A stretch of 64,000 bases of DNA from Stictocephala bisonia. Its lineage: Eukaryota; Arthropoda; Insecta; Hemiptera; Membracidae. Positions 37,699 through 47,758 of this stretch are shown one piece after another. The notes under the pieces are model-generated. The model did no database searches. It saw only the letters and a program-made list of their open reading frames with translations, and had not been told where the DNA came from. The position numbers and the translations under genes were made by a program. Position 1 is the stretch's first letter. Every line of letters begins with the position of its first letter. The stretch covers positions 310,001 to 374,000 of the forward strand of contig JAQJVL010000280.1 in the NCBI GenBank assembly GCA_035578905.1, given 5' to 3'.

Positions 37699-40065
37699 GT
37701 AAGTTTGTGCTTTGCATGATCTGATTCAGGAACTGTACTCATGATTTATTTTATATATATATATAAAATGTTCGTGTTGAAACTACTTTACCCAACACAA
37801 ATTTGGAAGTGTATATATATATATAATTCTAATAAATCTTCAGACAACAGAAATTTTGAAAGGTTTTTAACAATAAGATTGAATTTTGATTTGGGGTAAA
37901 ATGAATCGTATACAGTTAACTCCCGACTATCCCCGGAATAGGGTGGCTGAACAGCCACGGATAATGTGATTCGCGGATAATCTGTAAATCGTAAAGAGCG
38001 GGAAAGAAAAATTCAGAATAAGCAAAATAGCACAGATTTTAGTATCAAATAAATATTACGCACTCAGTATTATGTAATATTTGTGACAAGAGATGTTGTA
38101 GAGCAATGCAATAACATTAACGCGAAAGTAAACGGTGCAGCAAACAGTGACAGACTGATGAGTAGTGTTGGAACAGAAATCACGGTTGTAGAATCACAGG
38201 TTGACCTGTGATCACCACCTTTGTTTTCTATGAGGATTTGTAGTATGCATATTTTAACTAGGTTTGATATCAATAAAATATTTCATAGGAAATAAACATT
38301 TGAAGTATTTCACTCTCAATTTAAATCTTGTTTAATTTATCATGTGCAATAAATCTACATAATACATCACTTAAAATATATAACCTCGAAGCGCTACAAT
38401 TGGTGACTTGGTATAGTAGGCCTATATAAGTAATCAAATCACAATTGGAGCAGAAAGAGCGGAATTACGTTGAATCACTGTTTGAAATCACAGGTCTTAC
38501 AAGTTAGCAGGAATGGGTCACAATTCAGGCCATCTGCAACTTGTTGCTACTCTGTCACTAGTAGGTGTACAGTAAGTGCTACGCAGCACATACCCTAGCA
38601 TAAACATTGATTATATGGTTGATTGTAGATTTGTACAGTGTACATACTGTCGTGAGTTTGTTAAACTATGTAAAAATATTTTAGTTTGACATTTATTATC
38701 GAGAGCCGTACATATTTTAATCAAAAACTCCGAAAACGTAAAAACAAAAATCGTACAGGTCTTCTCGCGGATAATCCGCAAAGTGGATATCTCGCTCATG
38801 GATAATTGAGAGTTAACTGTTTCTCATAAAGACCAGGAAACTATTTTTTTCTCATTCTAATGGCTTCATTTTAATTAAAAAAATTTATTTTGAACTTGAA
38901 TTCAGTTTAACAATTTTTTATTCATCATCATGTGCTTTTAACTACAGGGTTAAGGGTTATGACATTTTTGTTTAACATAAATCAGGTGCAATAGTATAGA
39001 AAATTATGATTAAATTTCAATTTTATATTATATAATGCTAATTAAATATGCAAATTTAACTATATGATGTATTGTTGGTAAAAAGATTCATCATTTATCA
39101 ATGATTTTCCAAAATAATGAAAATTGTTTGAAGTATATTTAGTTACAGTAGGTATTAAGCGAGCACATTTCTTAAAATGGTTGTTATCCTTGTAAACCAT
39201 GTTCTTATGTTACCAGTAGTCAGCCCAGATATTGCCTTCGTGTGAACACCGCTGGCCATATTTTAAACATAAATATCCCACTTTACCTGCAATCAGTTAA
39301 AAGTTCCTTGGCCAACACAAACGGATGGTCCATAGTGACTATTGTTTTTTTAAAGCATAAATTTGTTTATCTCGCTGTATTGTAACATTTAATATTGTAC
39401 AAATAAATGCATTCTTTATTTCTTCTTTCTTCAGTTAACTGTTCCCATGAGGAGACTCAGGCCAGTTATTATTGTCAGTGAAAATTAGATGAATGGAAGA
39501 ACATGACTTAATTCAAATGCTATTAAAGATTGCCTTACATAGCTTTTTCTTTCATGTGAGTTGTCAAGAATGTAACCAAAATTTTGAACCAGAACAATCC
39601 AAAGACCTGTAATGTTTGGCTAACAACAAAGTCTCGCCTACCTGGAAACAAACCAACGACCAAACAGTCAATGATTCCTCATCCATTTGGAACTAATCAG
39701 TGTTCCAGTATAAATTGGTCACAGCTACAAAGCTGTGCAGAATCCTGGCCAGATATACTGTATAGATATACTGCATTGAACGTTATTGTGCAATTTGATG
39801 AATATACTGGGATTTATAGATATTGCACAAGCAAAAATTGTTTCATTATTGCTCATGAAAACTTCTACACTATTTTAGTGTTTATTTTTTAAGATTAATA
39901 ATTAGTAGAATAAATGAGACCTAGTCACAAACACAATTTCTTCCTTGATTAATCAAATAATCATGAATATATTACTTAATAATAATGTATAAATAATAAT
40001 GTATATTTGTCTTTCATTTTGTAATTTCAAGTCTTTAATCTATCTTTTGTCATGGACATTTACAG
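37699..40065 (+). other. Tm1: Intron between exon 5b and exon 6
   Basis: 2.4 kb. Holds short TA runs near 37750 and 37810, a pogo-like MITE (37913-38819) and otherwise AT-rich sequence. A 102-codon frame at 39584-39892 shows no recognised similarity. Confidence 0.85.
37913..38819. mobile_element. pogo-like MITE with CAGTTAACTC ends
   Basis: 907 bp with ends CAGTTAACTCCCGACTATCC and the complement of CAGTTAACTCTCAATTATCC. Both subterminal regions also carry 'gcggataat' motifs (37971-37980 and 38767-38775 in inverted orientation), as in pogo/Tigger families whose ends read '..TTATCCG'. TA flanks the left end (37911-37912); the right flank is no longer TA. No transposase remnant recognised. Confidence 0.7.
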
Positions 40066-40141
40066 AAAGATTGTGGAGTTGGAAGAAGAGCTCAGAGTTG
40101 TAGGCAACAACCTCAAGTCCCTGGAAGTGTCAGAAGAAAAG
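40066..40141 (+). CDS. Tm1: Tropomyosin exon 6 (constitutive)
   Basis: 76 nt, the canonical length. The first base A completes Ser from exon 5, then [20 protein letters not shown] and VSEEK. This is one of the most conserved stretches in animal tropomyosins; '[16 protein letters not shown]' is essentially diagnostic. Acceptor acatttacag; donor gtattt, weaker than consensus. Only one copy is present in the window, so both exon 5 choices and all exon 7 choices must join to it. Confidence 0.98.
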
Positions 40142-41499
40142 GTATTTTACTATTATGAATATTGTAGGCCTAGTATATTTTTATCTTGAAAAAGAAGAAT
40201 ATAGGAAGCGCACAGACTTCTACATTCTAATTTATGAATGTTATTAATAAATAGGCTTACTCTTATTAATAAAAAGAAACAATAATAAAAAGAATAAAGA
40301 AACAAACCGTATTCCTTTTTCTTTTATTGAAAAGGTTAAATTGTTAGTTAAGATTAATGTGTTCTATACCAAAATTAATTTATGAACTTTGTACCATACT
40401 AGATTTCTTTCCCAAACCTACTAACACACTGTATTATACTTTTTTCTTGGCACTCTGCATGAACATTATTTTAAAAATTCAGTTCTTTTTCCAAAATATT
40501 TGTCCATTTTGCTTTTTGGGCAGTTTAGTCCAATCATTATGGCTTTCAAAGCATATATACATAAATATTTAAACAGAATTAAAAAACTTTCATTTTATAT
40601 TGTATTGTAAATAATAATAGTTAACAAATTTAAAAACTCCTTTAACATTTTCATATTTTAGTTTGTCGATCTTCTATTCATAAATTTGTTATGTTTTGAA
40701 AAGAAAATCTTATATGAGATGAATGTTATGATGGTTTTAAAAATGTATCTCAGAAAATTTTTCTTGTAAAACAAAAATGTAGGCAATGTTTCATTTTCCT
40801 GCTCTTTAAACATTGACCCAATTTTAAGTTGATATAGCTTTTCGAGGTGTGCTTGGAATTTATGGTAAAAAATAAATAATTTATCAAGTTTTATTATTGA
40901 TCTTTAATAATGTTTTAAATTATATGAAAAAGAAAATATTTAAACATAAGATGTCCAAAATTATATAGTAGTATTTTTATTTTTGAATTGTTTTCTTAAA
41001 TTGCTGTAGCAGTTTATGTTTGTAGAGTTTGTGTTGTTTTTGTTCTAATGTCATTAAAGAGTCTTACTTCTTTGCTTTATAAAGAAATGTATATAAAGTT
41101 TCAAAGTGAGGCATCTCAATAAATCAAAGTTCAGCTGCGCTTGTAAACGAGCCAACAATTGCCATGCAAACTTAAATGTTGTGATAAGAACCTCGTCCAG
41201 TAGCTCCTGGACCTCATATACCTCAAAAATTTCACCCTGGTTAAGTGAAGCCTATTTACTAAGTTAATATATTTGATAAATTACTGTTTTTCCTGTACTT
41301 TCAGGTTTGATTTATCAAGATTCTACTAGAATATTTTTCATTATAATTAATAATAATGTGCCAGCAAGTAATAGAAATACTTCCAAGTAAATGTTTGGAT
41401 TGTATTTTGTTATAGTCCTACGGTAAAAAATATTATAGAGTATGAAATAAACAGGAAGTTAGTTGTCTTAACCTTTTTGGACTCTATTATCAAGAATAT

Positions 41500-41554
<55 letters not shown>

Positions 41555-41730
41555 TTTTCTTTTTCAGATTTACTTAAACAGAGATAAAGTTGTCTAACAG
41601 TGTTAACTTTGTTCTTGCTTTTTTTACTTTTATTTTAAATAAAAAAAGGCTATCGCAGTTATTTTACCAACAAGAAAATGTTATACCTGTTATTTTGTAA
41701 ACTTTGAGCTGAGAAACGTTTGTTATATAG
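40142..41730 (+). other. Tm1: Intron between exon 6 and exon 7a
   Basis: 1.6 kb of AT-rich sequence with one AT microsatellite and T-rich tract (41502-41570). No mobile element with recognisable ends was found. Confidence 0.85.
41502..41547. repeat. (AT)n microsatellite
   Basis: About 22 AT dinucleotides followed by a T-rich tract ending in 'tttttcag' that looks like an acceptor but is not followed by a tropomyosin-like frame. Confidence 0.9.
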
Positions 41731-41793
41731 GCCAACCAGCGAGAAGAAGAATACAAGAACCAAATCAAGACTCTGACCACCCGTCTGAAGGAG
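41731..41793 (+). CDS. Tm1: Tropomyosin exon 7a (alternative, muscle-type)
   Basis: 63 nt, the canonical length, phase 0 at both ends. Encodes ANQREEEYKNQIKTLTTRL followed by KE: 21 residues, exactly three heptads, with Y, I, L and L at core positions 8, 12, 15 and 19. The 'ANQREEEYKNQIKTL' version is that of arthropod muscle tropomyosin. Acceptor gttatatag; donor gtacct. Separated from exon 7b by only 93 nt. Because the exon is symmetric, frame does not forbid inclusion together with 7b or 7c, unlike the exon 4 and 5 pairs. Confidence 0.97.
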
Positions 41794-41856
41794 GTACCTT
41801 GTCCGCATGTCCCAATCCTTTCCTCTCCAGTGTGTTGTATTTTTGCTTAATTTTGT

Positions 41857-41863
41857 TACTAAC
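41857..41863 (+). promoter_or_regulatory. Consensus branch-point sequence TACTAAC in the 7a-7b intron
   Basis: Perfect TACTAAC, with the presumed branch adenosine at 41862, 24 nt before the 7b acceptor end (41886) and 68 nt after the 7a donor. Its position in a 93-nt intron makes it the obvious branch site for exon 7b. Confidence 0.65.
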
Positions 41864-41886
41864 AATATTGTGTATGTAATCTGAAG

Positions 41887-41949
41887 GCCACACTACGAGA
41901 GGAGACATTCGAAGAGAAGGTCAAAGCGTTGAGCAACCAACTCAAAGAG
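41887..41949 (+). CDS. Tm1: Tropomyosin exon 7b (alternative)
   Basis: 63 nt, phase 0 at both ends, immediately after 7a. Encodes ATLREETFEEKVKALSNQL followed by KE, with core residues F, V, L and L at the same positions (8, 12, 15, 19) as in 7a. Acceptor gtaatctgaag, preceded by a good TACTAAC branch site; the polypyrimidine tract is poor, which may make this exon dependent on enhancers. Donor gtatgc. A tandem duplicate of 7a, clearly diverged in surface residues. Whether it is muscle or non-muscle cannot be told from sequence alone. Confidence 0.95.
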
Positions 41950-43090
41950 GTATGCTCATAGTTGGCAGATTTATCAAGCTTTGGGCAGAGAGTTTGTTTT
42001 TATCTCAGTCTCTTTCTGTACAGCTTCTTTATAATGTTTCCCTTAGTTTACTTATTTGCTCAAAGAAGCCACAATAATAATGGTATAGAAAACTTTACAA
42101 TGTTGCTAATTAAAACTCTTTGTTTTTTATATAGCTTGGATATTAAAGGGAAGTATGTTTTTTACTAATAAGGTAATAAAACACCTATAAACATTTACAT
42201 TCATTTATAGGTGTTTACTCTCATATTTCACCTCAGAAGGATTAAAGTACTTTAGAAATACAGTTTATGATAATTAAAATACAGTGCTATAAATGGGAGA
42301 TAAGTGTTCTCTTTTGAATTCAGGAAAACTGATTATATAATGTTGTTAAAAGAGATTCCCCGAGTTTTATTAGTATGCGAGATTGAATGTCTTTTTAACC
42401 CAAAATGTTTACAGCCCTTCTTTAACCCTCTCACTCTTCACTATTAATTTCTATAATGTTAGGCCATTTTTGCCACTTGTATAAGGATAAATTATATTGA
42501 AAATATTAAAAGTATAGCATAATTTATATAATTTTATTTGTAAAGTTACACAGAAATTTAGAATGATAAGTGGATTCATTTATTTTGAAATGTTGGTCAA
42601 GAGAAGATTAAAAAATCTTTTTTTCAAAAAATATTTTCAAGTCTACGCTACTTTGAGAAATGTCTATACTTACAATGCAAACATTCTGAAATAGCCAATC
42701 TGTTCTAAATGTTATTCACATTTATAAAATATAACTTATATAAACAATATTTACGTAAACAAAACATTACAATGAGAAAATCGAACTATGTACACACCAT
42801 TTACAGCTGTTCTAGCACCATCTGTTCCAATGTTGTTGATTATCATATGGTAATCTGTGTTCCACATACAAACAATAACAGACTACACTCATATATTGGG
42901 AGATGCGTGGAGAAATGACGATTAAAATGATATCAAATATGTATGACAAAATTATTGTTAGTAACGTCATTCCAGTAGTTTAACCAAACCGTTAATGTAG
43001 TTATCGTTTTTACGACAACTAACATCCATAATACGCATAATGCTGTCAACTAACATGACATCTGACAACTAACATCTGGAGGGTTAATGT

Positions 43091-44761
43091 TAGGGGTTTA
43101 TTTGATTGAGTATTTTACTACTTGGCTCGAAGCTTCCGAAACTACTCGAAGTTCGATTAAGTAGTTGTATTTCACGAGATATCATATTCACATCTTAATT
43201 TAGTTTTAAGAGTAAACAGTTTTATAAGTTATGAATAAAAATGTGCGCTTCCTTGTGTTTTATTTTACGTTTAATCATACGTTATGAATTTGGAACTAAA
43301 CAATACGCTTAAGAATGGGTAGTACACGACGACAGTCAAGTGAACTAGTCGAATTAGTGAACGAATTCGTAATTAGTTCATATGGTAATTACGTTCTAGC
43401 AGCGTGTGACACAACATAATTGATTTATTTTCCATCAAATAAAAAATAGAGATATATATCCGTGGCAAACGTCTATTAATTATTATTCCGAAAACGCCTT
43501 GGATCGTCAAAACTGTATGTAATATACGATATTTTTTATATGCATACGATATTTTTTCCTGTCAAATTGTTGAACGGTTTTCTGACTAGGTTAGACAATA
43601 ACACAGTTGGAGTGTAAAAGGTGGTAAAGTACGATAATTTTGATTCCTAAACTCACTGAATGGTCCCCTGTTCAATTTGATGTCGATGTCAACTGTAAAA
43701 CAATCACGAATCAACCCAAGTGAGGGAGAAACATGTTTGAAGACCTTTTCAACCCAAGTGAGGGAGAAACATGTTGGAAGACCTTTTATAAACAAAATAT
43801 GATGGATTTAGAGATTCAGAAAATAATTTGTATTGAACCGAAGTCTTATCAAATGTCTCGTCTTTTATTCACAAGTTTATAATTTAGCTGCCCAAAATCT
43901 TCACTGTATCACTAGATGGCACTTAGTTGATATTTCAGACTGCATCTCGTCGCTAATATTGGCTAAACCTATTATATTAGCCGACTACGTCTATGGTTTT
44001 CATTTGATTACACCAGGTTTTCATGAATTTCTCGTCATGACATAAATATTTATTTGTTGTTCAGTGTAGCCTCATGTATCGAAGTAGTTTCAAGTTGCAC
44101 ATATTTCATTACCGATCATAATTAAAAAACTAATTCATCCTAAGCGACTTTAAAATTTATTTTTAATAAACCTGCTTAGTTATTAACAATCGATTGAACT
44201 ACAGTCTTAGTCATCCAGATTTTGAAATTTGATTATATAATTCAGAGCTTATTTCCGGTTAGTTGTAACCTTGTTATTACTGAATTAAATACCCACAGAA
44301 TACAGATCCACTCTTCTTGGCGTGTACACAATCAATTTTTTTTTTTTTTTTTTTTGAGGAGGTAATTCTGAAAGCAAATGACTGCATTTGGCGATGACGC
44401 CTGAATTTTAGCCTCAGTTTGGTTGGATGCAGCTTTTGCCAACAACCTTCACTACGTTTTCGCGGTACCCTATGAACTGAACCACCAGATAAAGAATGCC
44501 ACATAAAAATGTAGGAAGGCAGGAAGTAAAAAGAGTTATTTATCAAATGTTACAGTTAAAAACAACAAATCAAAATTATTGTGTTCAGTTTAGATGTATA
44601 TATACATTTACGAATCTGGCAAAACTTGACATAGGCTTAGGATGGTGTCTGCCTTTTACAGTTGTCTTGAGTGAACACTAAATCCTTCTGTAAATACTCT
44701 ATACTCAAAAAAATGCCAACTACTCGACTCGAACTCAAAAATCACTACTCGCACACCCCTA
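43091..44761. mobile_element. hAT superfamily element, non-autonomous, 1.67 kb
   Basis: Flanked by a perfect 8-bp direct duplication GTTAATGT (43083-43090 and 44762-44769). Left end TAGGGGTTTATTTGATTGAG and the complement of the right end, TAGGGGTGTGCGAGTAGTGA, are inverted repeats; both are followed by 'act(a)ct' and 'ctcga' blocks further in. TAGGGGTGTGCGA-type ends are common in hAT elements. No transposase motif recognised inside. Contains a 36-bp tandem duplication (43700-43785) and a T-run (44338-44355). Confidence 0.85.
43700..43785. repeat. Short tandem duplication inside the hAT element
   Basis: The block 'caacccaagtgagggagaaa...gaagacctttt' occurs twice in a row with one or two differences. 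Confidence 0.8.
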
Positions 44762-44809
44762 GTTAATGTTAAACTTATGTTCAGCAAAATAAGTGGCTTT
44801 ATGTGATCT

Positions 44810-44852
44810 TAGGCTTAAACGGCCGGTGTTATAACTGAAATCTATTTCTTCG
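44810..44852 (+). repeat. Dispersed short repeat, copy A
   Basis: 'gcttaaacggccggtgttat' followed by 'aactgaaatct' recurs at 47498-47542 as 'gcttaagcggccggtgtcat' followed by 'aactagaatct'. Same strand, about 2.7 kb apart, on either side of exon 7c. Family unknown. Confidence 0.5.
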
Positions 44853-45189
44853 TTGCTTATCATACCGAATAATAGTGGTATTTTAAATAGTCTAGTGCGC
44901 CTTAACGTTGTTGTCATCTGAAAATATATATTTTTGACATAATGTGATGGTCACCACCAAGCATTAAACTAAAGTTAATAATAGCGGTAGGTGATAAGGT
45001 GACATAATAGCGGCTAATTTGAGCAGGAGATTAACACGATCTCTCATGTTTGAACACCGCCCCATATAACCTGAAGTTGCTGAGTGTTCTGTAAGGATTG
45101 CAAATATTATACTTCTGCTGGTTAGGTGGTAGTAGTGGGAGTTGTACCTCTATATTATACTTCGTAATATCCCTGAATGCACTTTAAGT

Positions 45190-45280
45190 TAAGTGAATGT
45201 ACTCGGGGGGGTTAAGTGGAAGAGAGGACTTTATAGTCCAAGCATTACCCTTAGTAAAGACGATTTTTATTTCATTTAAA
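45190..45280 (+). repeat. Dispersed repeat, 3'-end-like, copy 3
   Basis: Diverged third copy of the repeat at 430-530 and 6842-6925: 'ttaagtggaagagaggactt' then 'tatagtcc', a TTAGTAAAG block and a final 'tttttatttcattt' tail. It directly precedes a retroelement-like frame. Confidence 0.5.
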
Positions 45281-45346
45281 TGCACTGGCACAAACTCCGG
45301 TGAGAAGAAATATGACCATGCACTAATTACGTGTATATTTAGTGCC

Positions 45347-45526
45347 ATCTATTTTGAACCACAGCGTTTTTCTTTCTATCATCTTGGCCGCTCGTCTCCT
45401 CGATCAATTCGACCAATAAAAGTTATTCTTCAAAATCCTAAATCTGTCAGGAACTTCTTGAAGAGATTCTTGAAAGATCTCTTTTCCGAACAATCTTCTA
45501 TTGCAATTATATCTGATTATGATTAA
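45347..45526 (+). pseudogene. Retroelement-associated ORF1/FP-like protein fragment
   Basis: The frame ending at 45526 contains FYHLGRSSPRSIRPIKVILQ, then NPKSVRNFLK and a ...IAIISDYD end. 'R(L/H)LGR......RPIKV.....' followed by a short helix is the signature of a nucleic-acid-binding domain common in insect LINE-associated ORF1/FP-like proteins (recognised from the pattern, not from a search). Only this segment is present, with no upstream coiled coil or zinc knuckle, so it is a fragment. Most of the apparent upstream open frame is unrelated sequence. Confidence 0.4.
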
Positions 45527-46393
45527 AAATAAAAAAGCATTTACAATTTCGATGTATTTTTATAGAATGAGTTTTTGAAGAGCTATGAAGTTATAAACTA
45601 ACAAAGACCTCTTATCCTTCTTGTTTTTGATTTTTTGTCATCAGATCATTCATTGACCTAAGACTGAAGGTACTGTAAGTTAGGAGTTTAGATTACCATT
45701 AGTTGTATAGAAACTTCTCAGCATAATTTGAAGCGTTTCATTGGTTTCTCACCAGAACAACTCTTATCGTTACGTCATACATTTTTTTAGATCCAAGCAG
45801 AAAGTGGAAAACAACATTTGGCATCAAGTATAGTTTCCTGGACATATTTCTGATCATTTTATATCTTTAATTAGACAGGTGTCTGTTACAAGAAATAATG
45901 GTATTTGTTGCCTGGTTCAGTTGATATAATATTTTGAATAAAATGCTGTTTGTAGTACTCTTGGATCAAGTTGAGCTCTCAAGAGTGCTTTTAAAAGGTT
46001 TTCATGGTTATTAAAGTACTTTGGTTCATTTTTAAATTTACATATTTTAATTTACAAAATTAAAGTACATATTTAAATTTGTTACTTAAAAAACTATTAA
46101 ATCAAACGATAATTAGCAACATTGTGTTCGAAAGATATTATCTTTAATCTATTTGAAAGAAATTTAGTTGCCTCTTGAAAATAGTTGGAAAACTAAAAGA
46201 AAATTATACAGAAAAATAAATTATTAAAAAGCATTATAAGAATGTTGTGGAGAAGGAGAGATAAACAACGAACACTGCTCAAGCAGTTTTCAGGAATCTG
46301 TTCTTGCGGAGCTTGGAGCTTTTTGGAATGGTCATTGGTGTCTTGTGTATTTCTTGTTTAGCCAACTGTCTTAAACATTTATTTGTTTCAAAG

Positions 46394-46456
46394 GCCACAG
46401 CTTCCCAAGAGCAAATTGAAGAAAATATTCGTATTCTTTCTGATAAACTCTCTACA
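46394..46456 (+). CDS. Tm1: Tropomyosin exon 7c (third alternative exon 7)
   Basis: 63 nt, phase 0 at both ends, 4.4 kb downstream of 7b. Encodes ATASQEQIEENIRILSDKL followed by ST. Core positions 8, 12, 15 and 19 are I, I, L and L, matching the heptad pattern of 7a and 7b, and it starts with Ala as they do. Acceptor ttatttgtttcaaag has a good pyrimidine tract; donor gtaagt is a perfect consensus. It is the most diverged copy: acidic (net about -2 versus about +1 for 7a), ends ST instead of KE, and uses AT-rich codons. The intact frame, exact length, phase, splice sites and heptad fit argue that it is a real exon rather than a decayed duplicate. Confidence 0.88.
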
Positions 46457-47497
46457 GTAAGTATTTATCAGTTTTATTTTCTTCAATAGTCCTAATCTCG
46501 CCATATGAAAACGTTGTTTTTCTTGTCGATAAATTGTTTCCGTTTCATTTACTTTTGTTTAGTAAGTTTTTACATTTGTACAAAAATTTAACTTAACAAT
46601 TAAGGACCAATGTGTCAATTTAAGTAATTCAATGAAACAATTTTAGTTTTTTGTGGCACCTCAAAAAATAAACTATACTATGAAAATAATTAAAAGATAT
46701 TGGTTTATTTTTTTTCTTAATTTGTGAAATATGTTGGTAAAAAAGTACTTTGTAAATTTATTGAAGCTTATCCCTCTTGCAACGTGGGACTGTTAATTTA
46801 TTTAATATCCAATGTTTCATGTAAAAAAAATAAAAATATGCAACGTTTCAGAGGTATGCATTTTCTGTCATCTCAGGGTGTTATTAACTACCAACTAAAA
46901 CTACATTTCAGTGAAAATTAGACATCAAATAGTGAATAAAAAATCAGTTTAAAAATCTAAATCAACTTACTACATACTTATAAAGTAAGTTTGACTCTAC
47001 CTGAAAATGTTTTCAGTCAGTAGTTAACACAAAATAATGCAAATCTTTTAGTTCAACTTATCTAAGACAGTATTCTGCCCAATCTACAAAGAAGGGGGTT
47101 AGTATTACTAACTAATGAAATTTGGGTTTGACAACAGCGTTCGTGAGATGAGTTCCATCTTTGAGTTTTGTGGTTTGTAGTTCTTGGTTCCTCCATATCT
47201 TGTCGAATCAGCAGAGTTCTCTCTTATACAAGTTGAATTTATCTATTTTAGTAATTTTATATGAACTATTGACTGATGTTTTGTTGTGTTAGTCAATCAC
47301 TATGTTTATAATTATAATCATTTGTAGCCAAGTATGACTTTGAAAGAGTCAATAATAATGTAAGTATGTATTTGTTTTTCAATTTGTCTGGCACGCTAAA
47401 ATTTTATATAGGCAGGTAATGTTCAACCATTTGTGGATTCAGATTTTACAATTATGTAAGAGATAAAACTTAGATGTGTATAATCTTAGAACTTTAG

Positions 47498-47590
47498 CTT
47501 AAGCGGCCGGTGTCATAACTAGAATCTACATTTTCTGGTGACAACCGCTTACAAGATAACCAGACATTTCGCCCACACTGTGATGTGGCA
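47498..47590 (+). repeat. Dispersed short repeat, copy B
   Basis: Longer relative of 44810-44852. It continues into 'gacatttcgcccacactgtg' and 'atgtggcatcctcagtag'. The complement, a 'CTGAGGATGCC...GCGAAATGTC' pattern, resembles a motif frequent near ends of insect retroelements. Class uncertain. Confidence 0.4.
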
Positions 47591-47726
47591 TCCTCAGTAG
47601 TTTCTCTGAGACTCATAAGAAAAATTTGACAACACTTCTTTTATTAAATATAAACAAAAATTTCCAACATTTAAAAATAATATTCTTCCAGTCTACACGT
47701 TTCACTCTTTTTAATGCACACAGTGG

Positions 47727-47731
<5 letters not shown>

Positions 47732-47757
<26 letters not shown>

Positions 47758-47758
47758 C
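47732..47758. repeat. (AT)n microsatellite
   Basis: About 13 AT dinucleotides. Confidence 0.9.

Larger units (their letters stand above)
41950..46393 (+). other. Tm1: Intron between exon 7b and exon 7c
   Basis: 4.4 kb holding a hAT element (43091-44761), the third copy of the 3'-end-like repeat (45190-45280) and a retroelement protein fragment (45347-45526). From 41950 to 43080 and 45530 to 46390 nothing further is recognised. Confidence 0.85.

Noticed and set aside
39584..39892. 102-codon plus-strand frame in the exon 5b-6 intron
   Set aside because: No recognised similarity and no supporting structure; AT-rich second half.
41548..41570. Acceptor-like pyrimidine tract ending in tttttcag after the AT repeat
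   Set aside because: The following bases (atttacttaaacag...) do not give a tropomyosin-like frame; the true 7a acceptor is at 41730.
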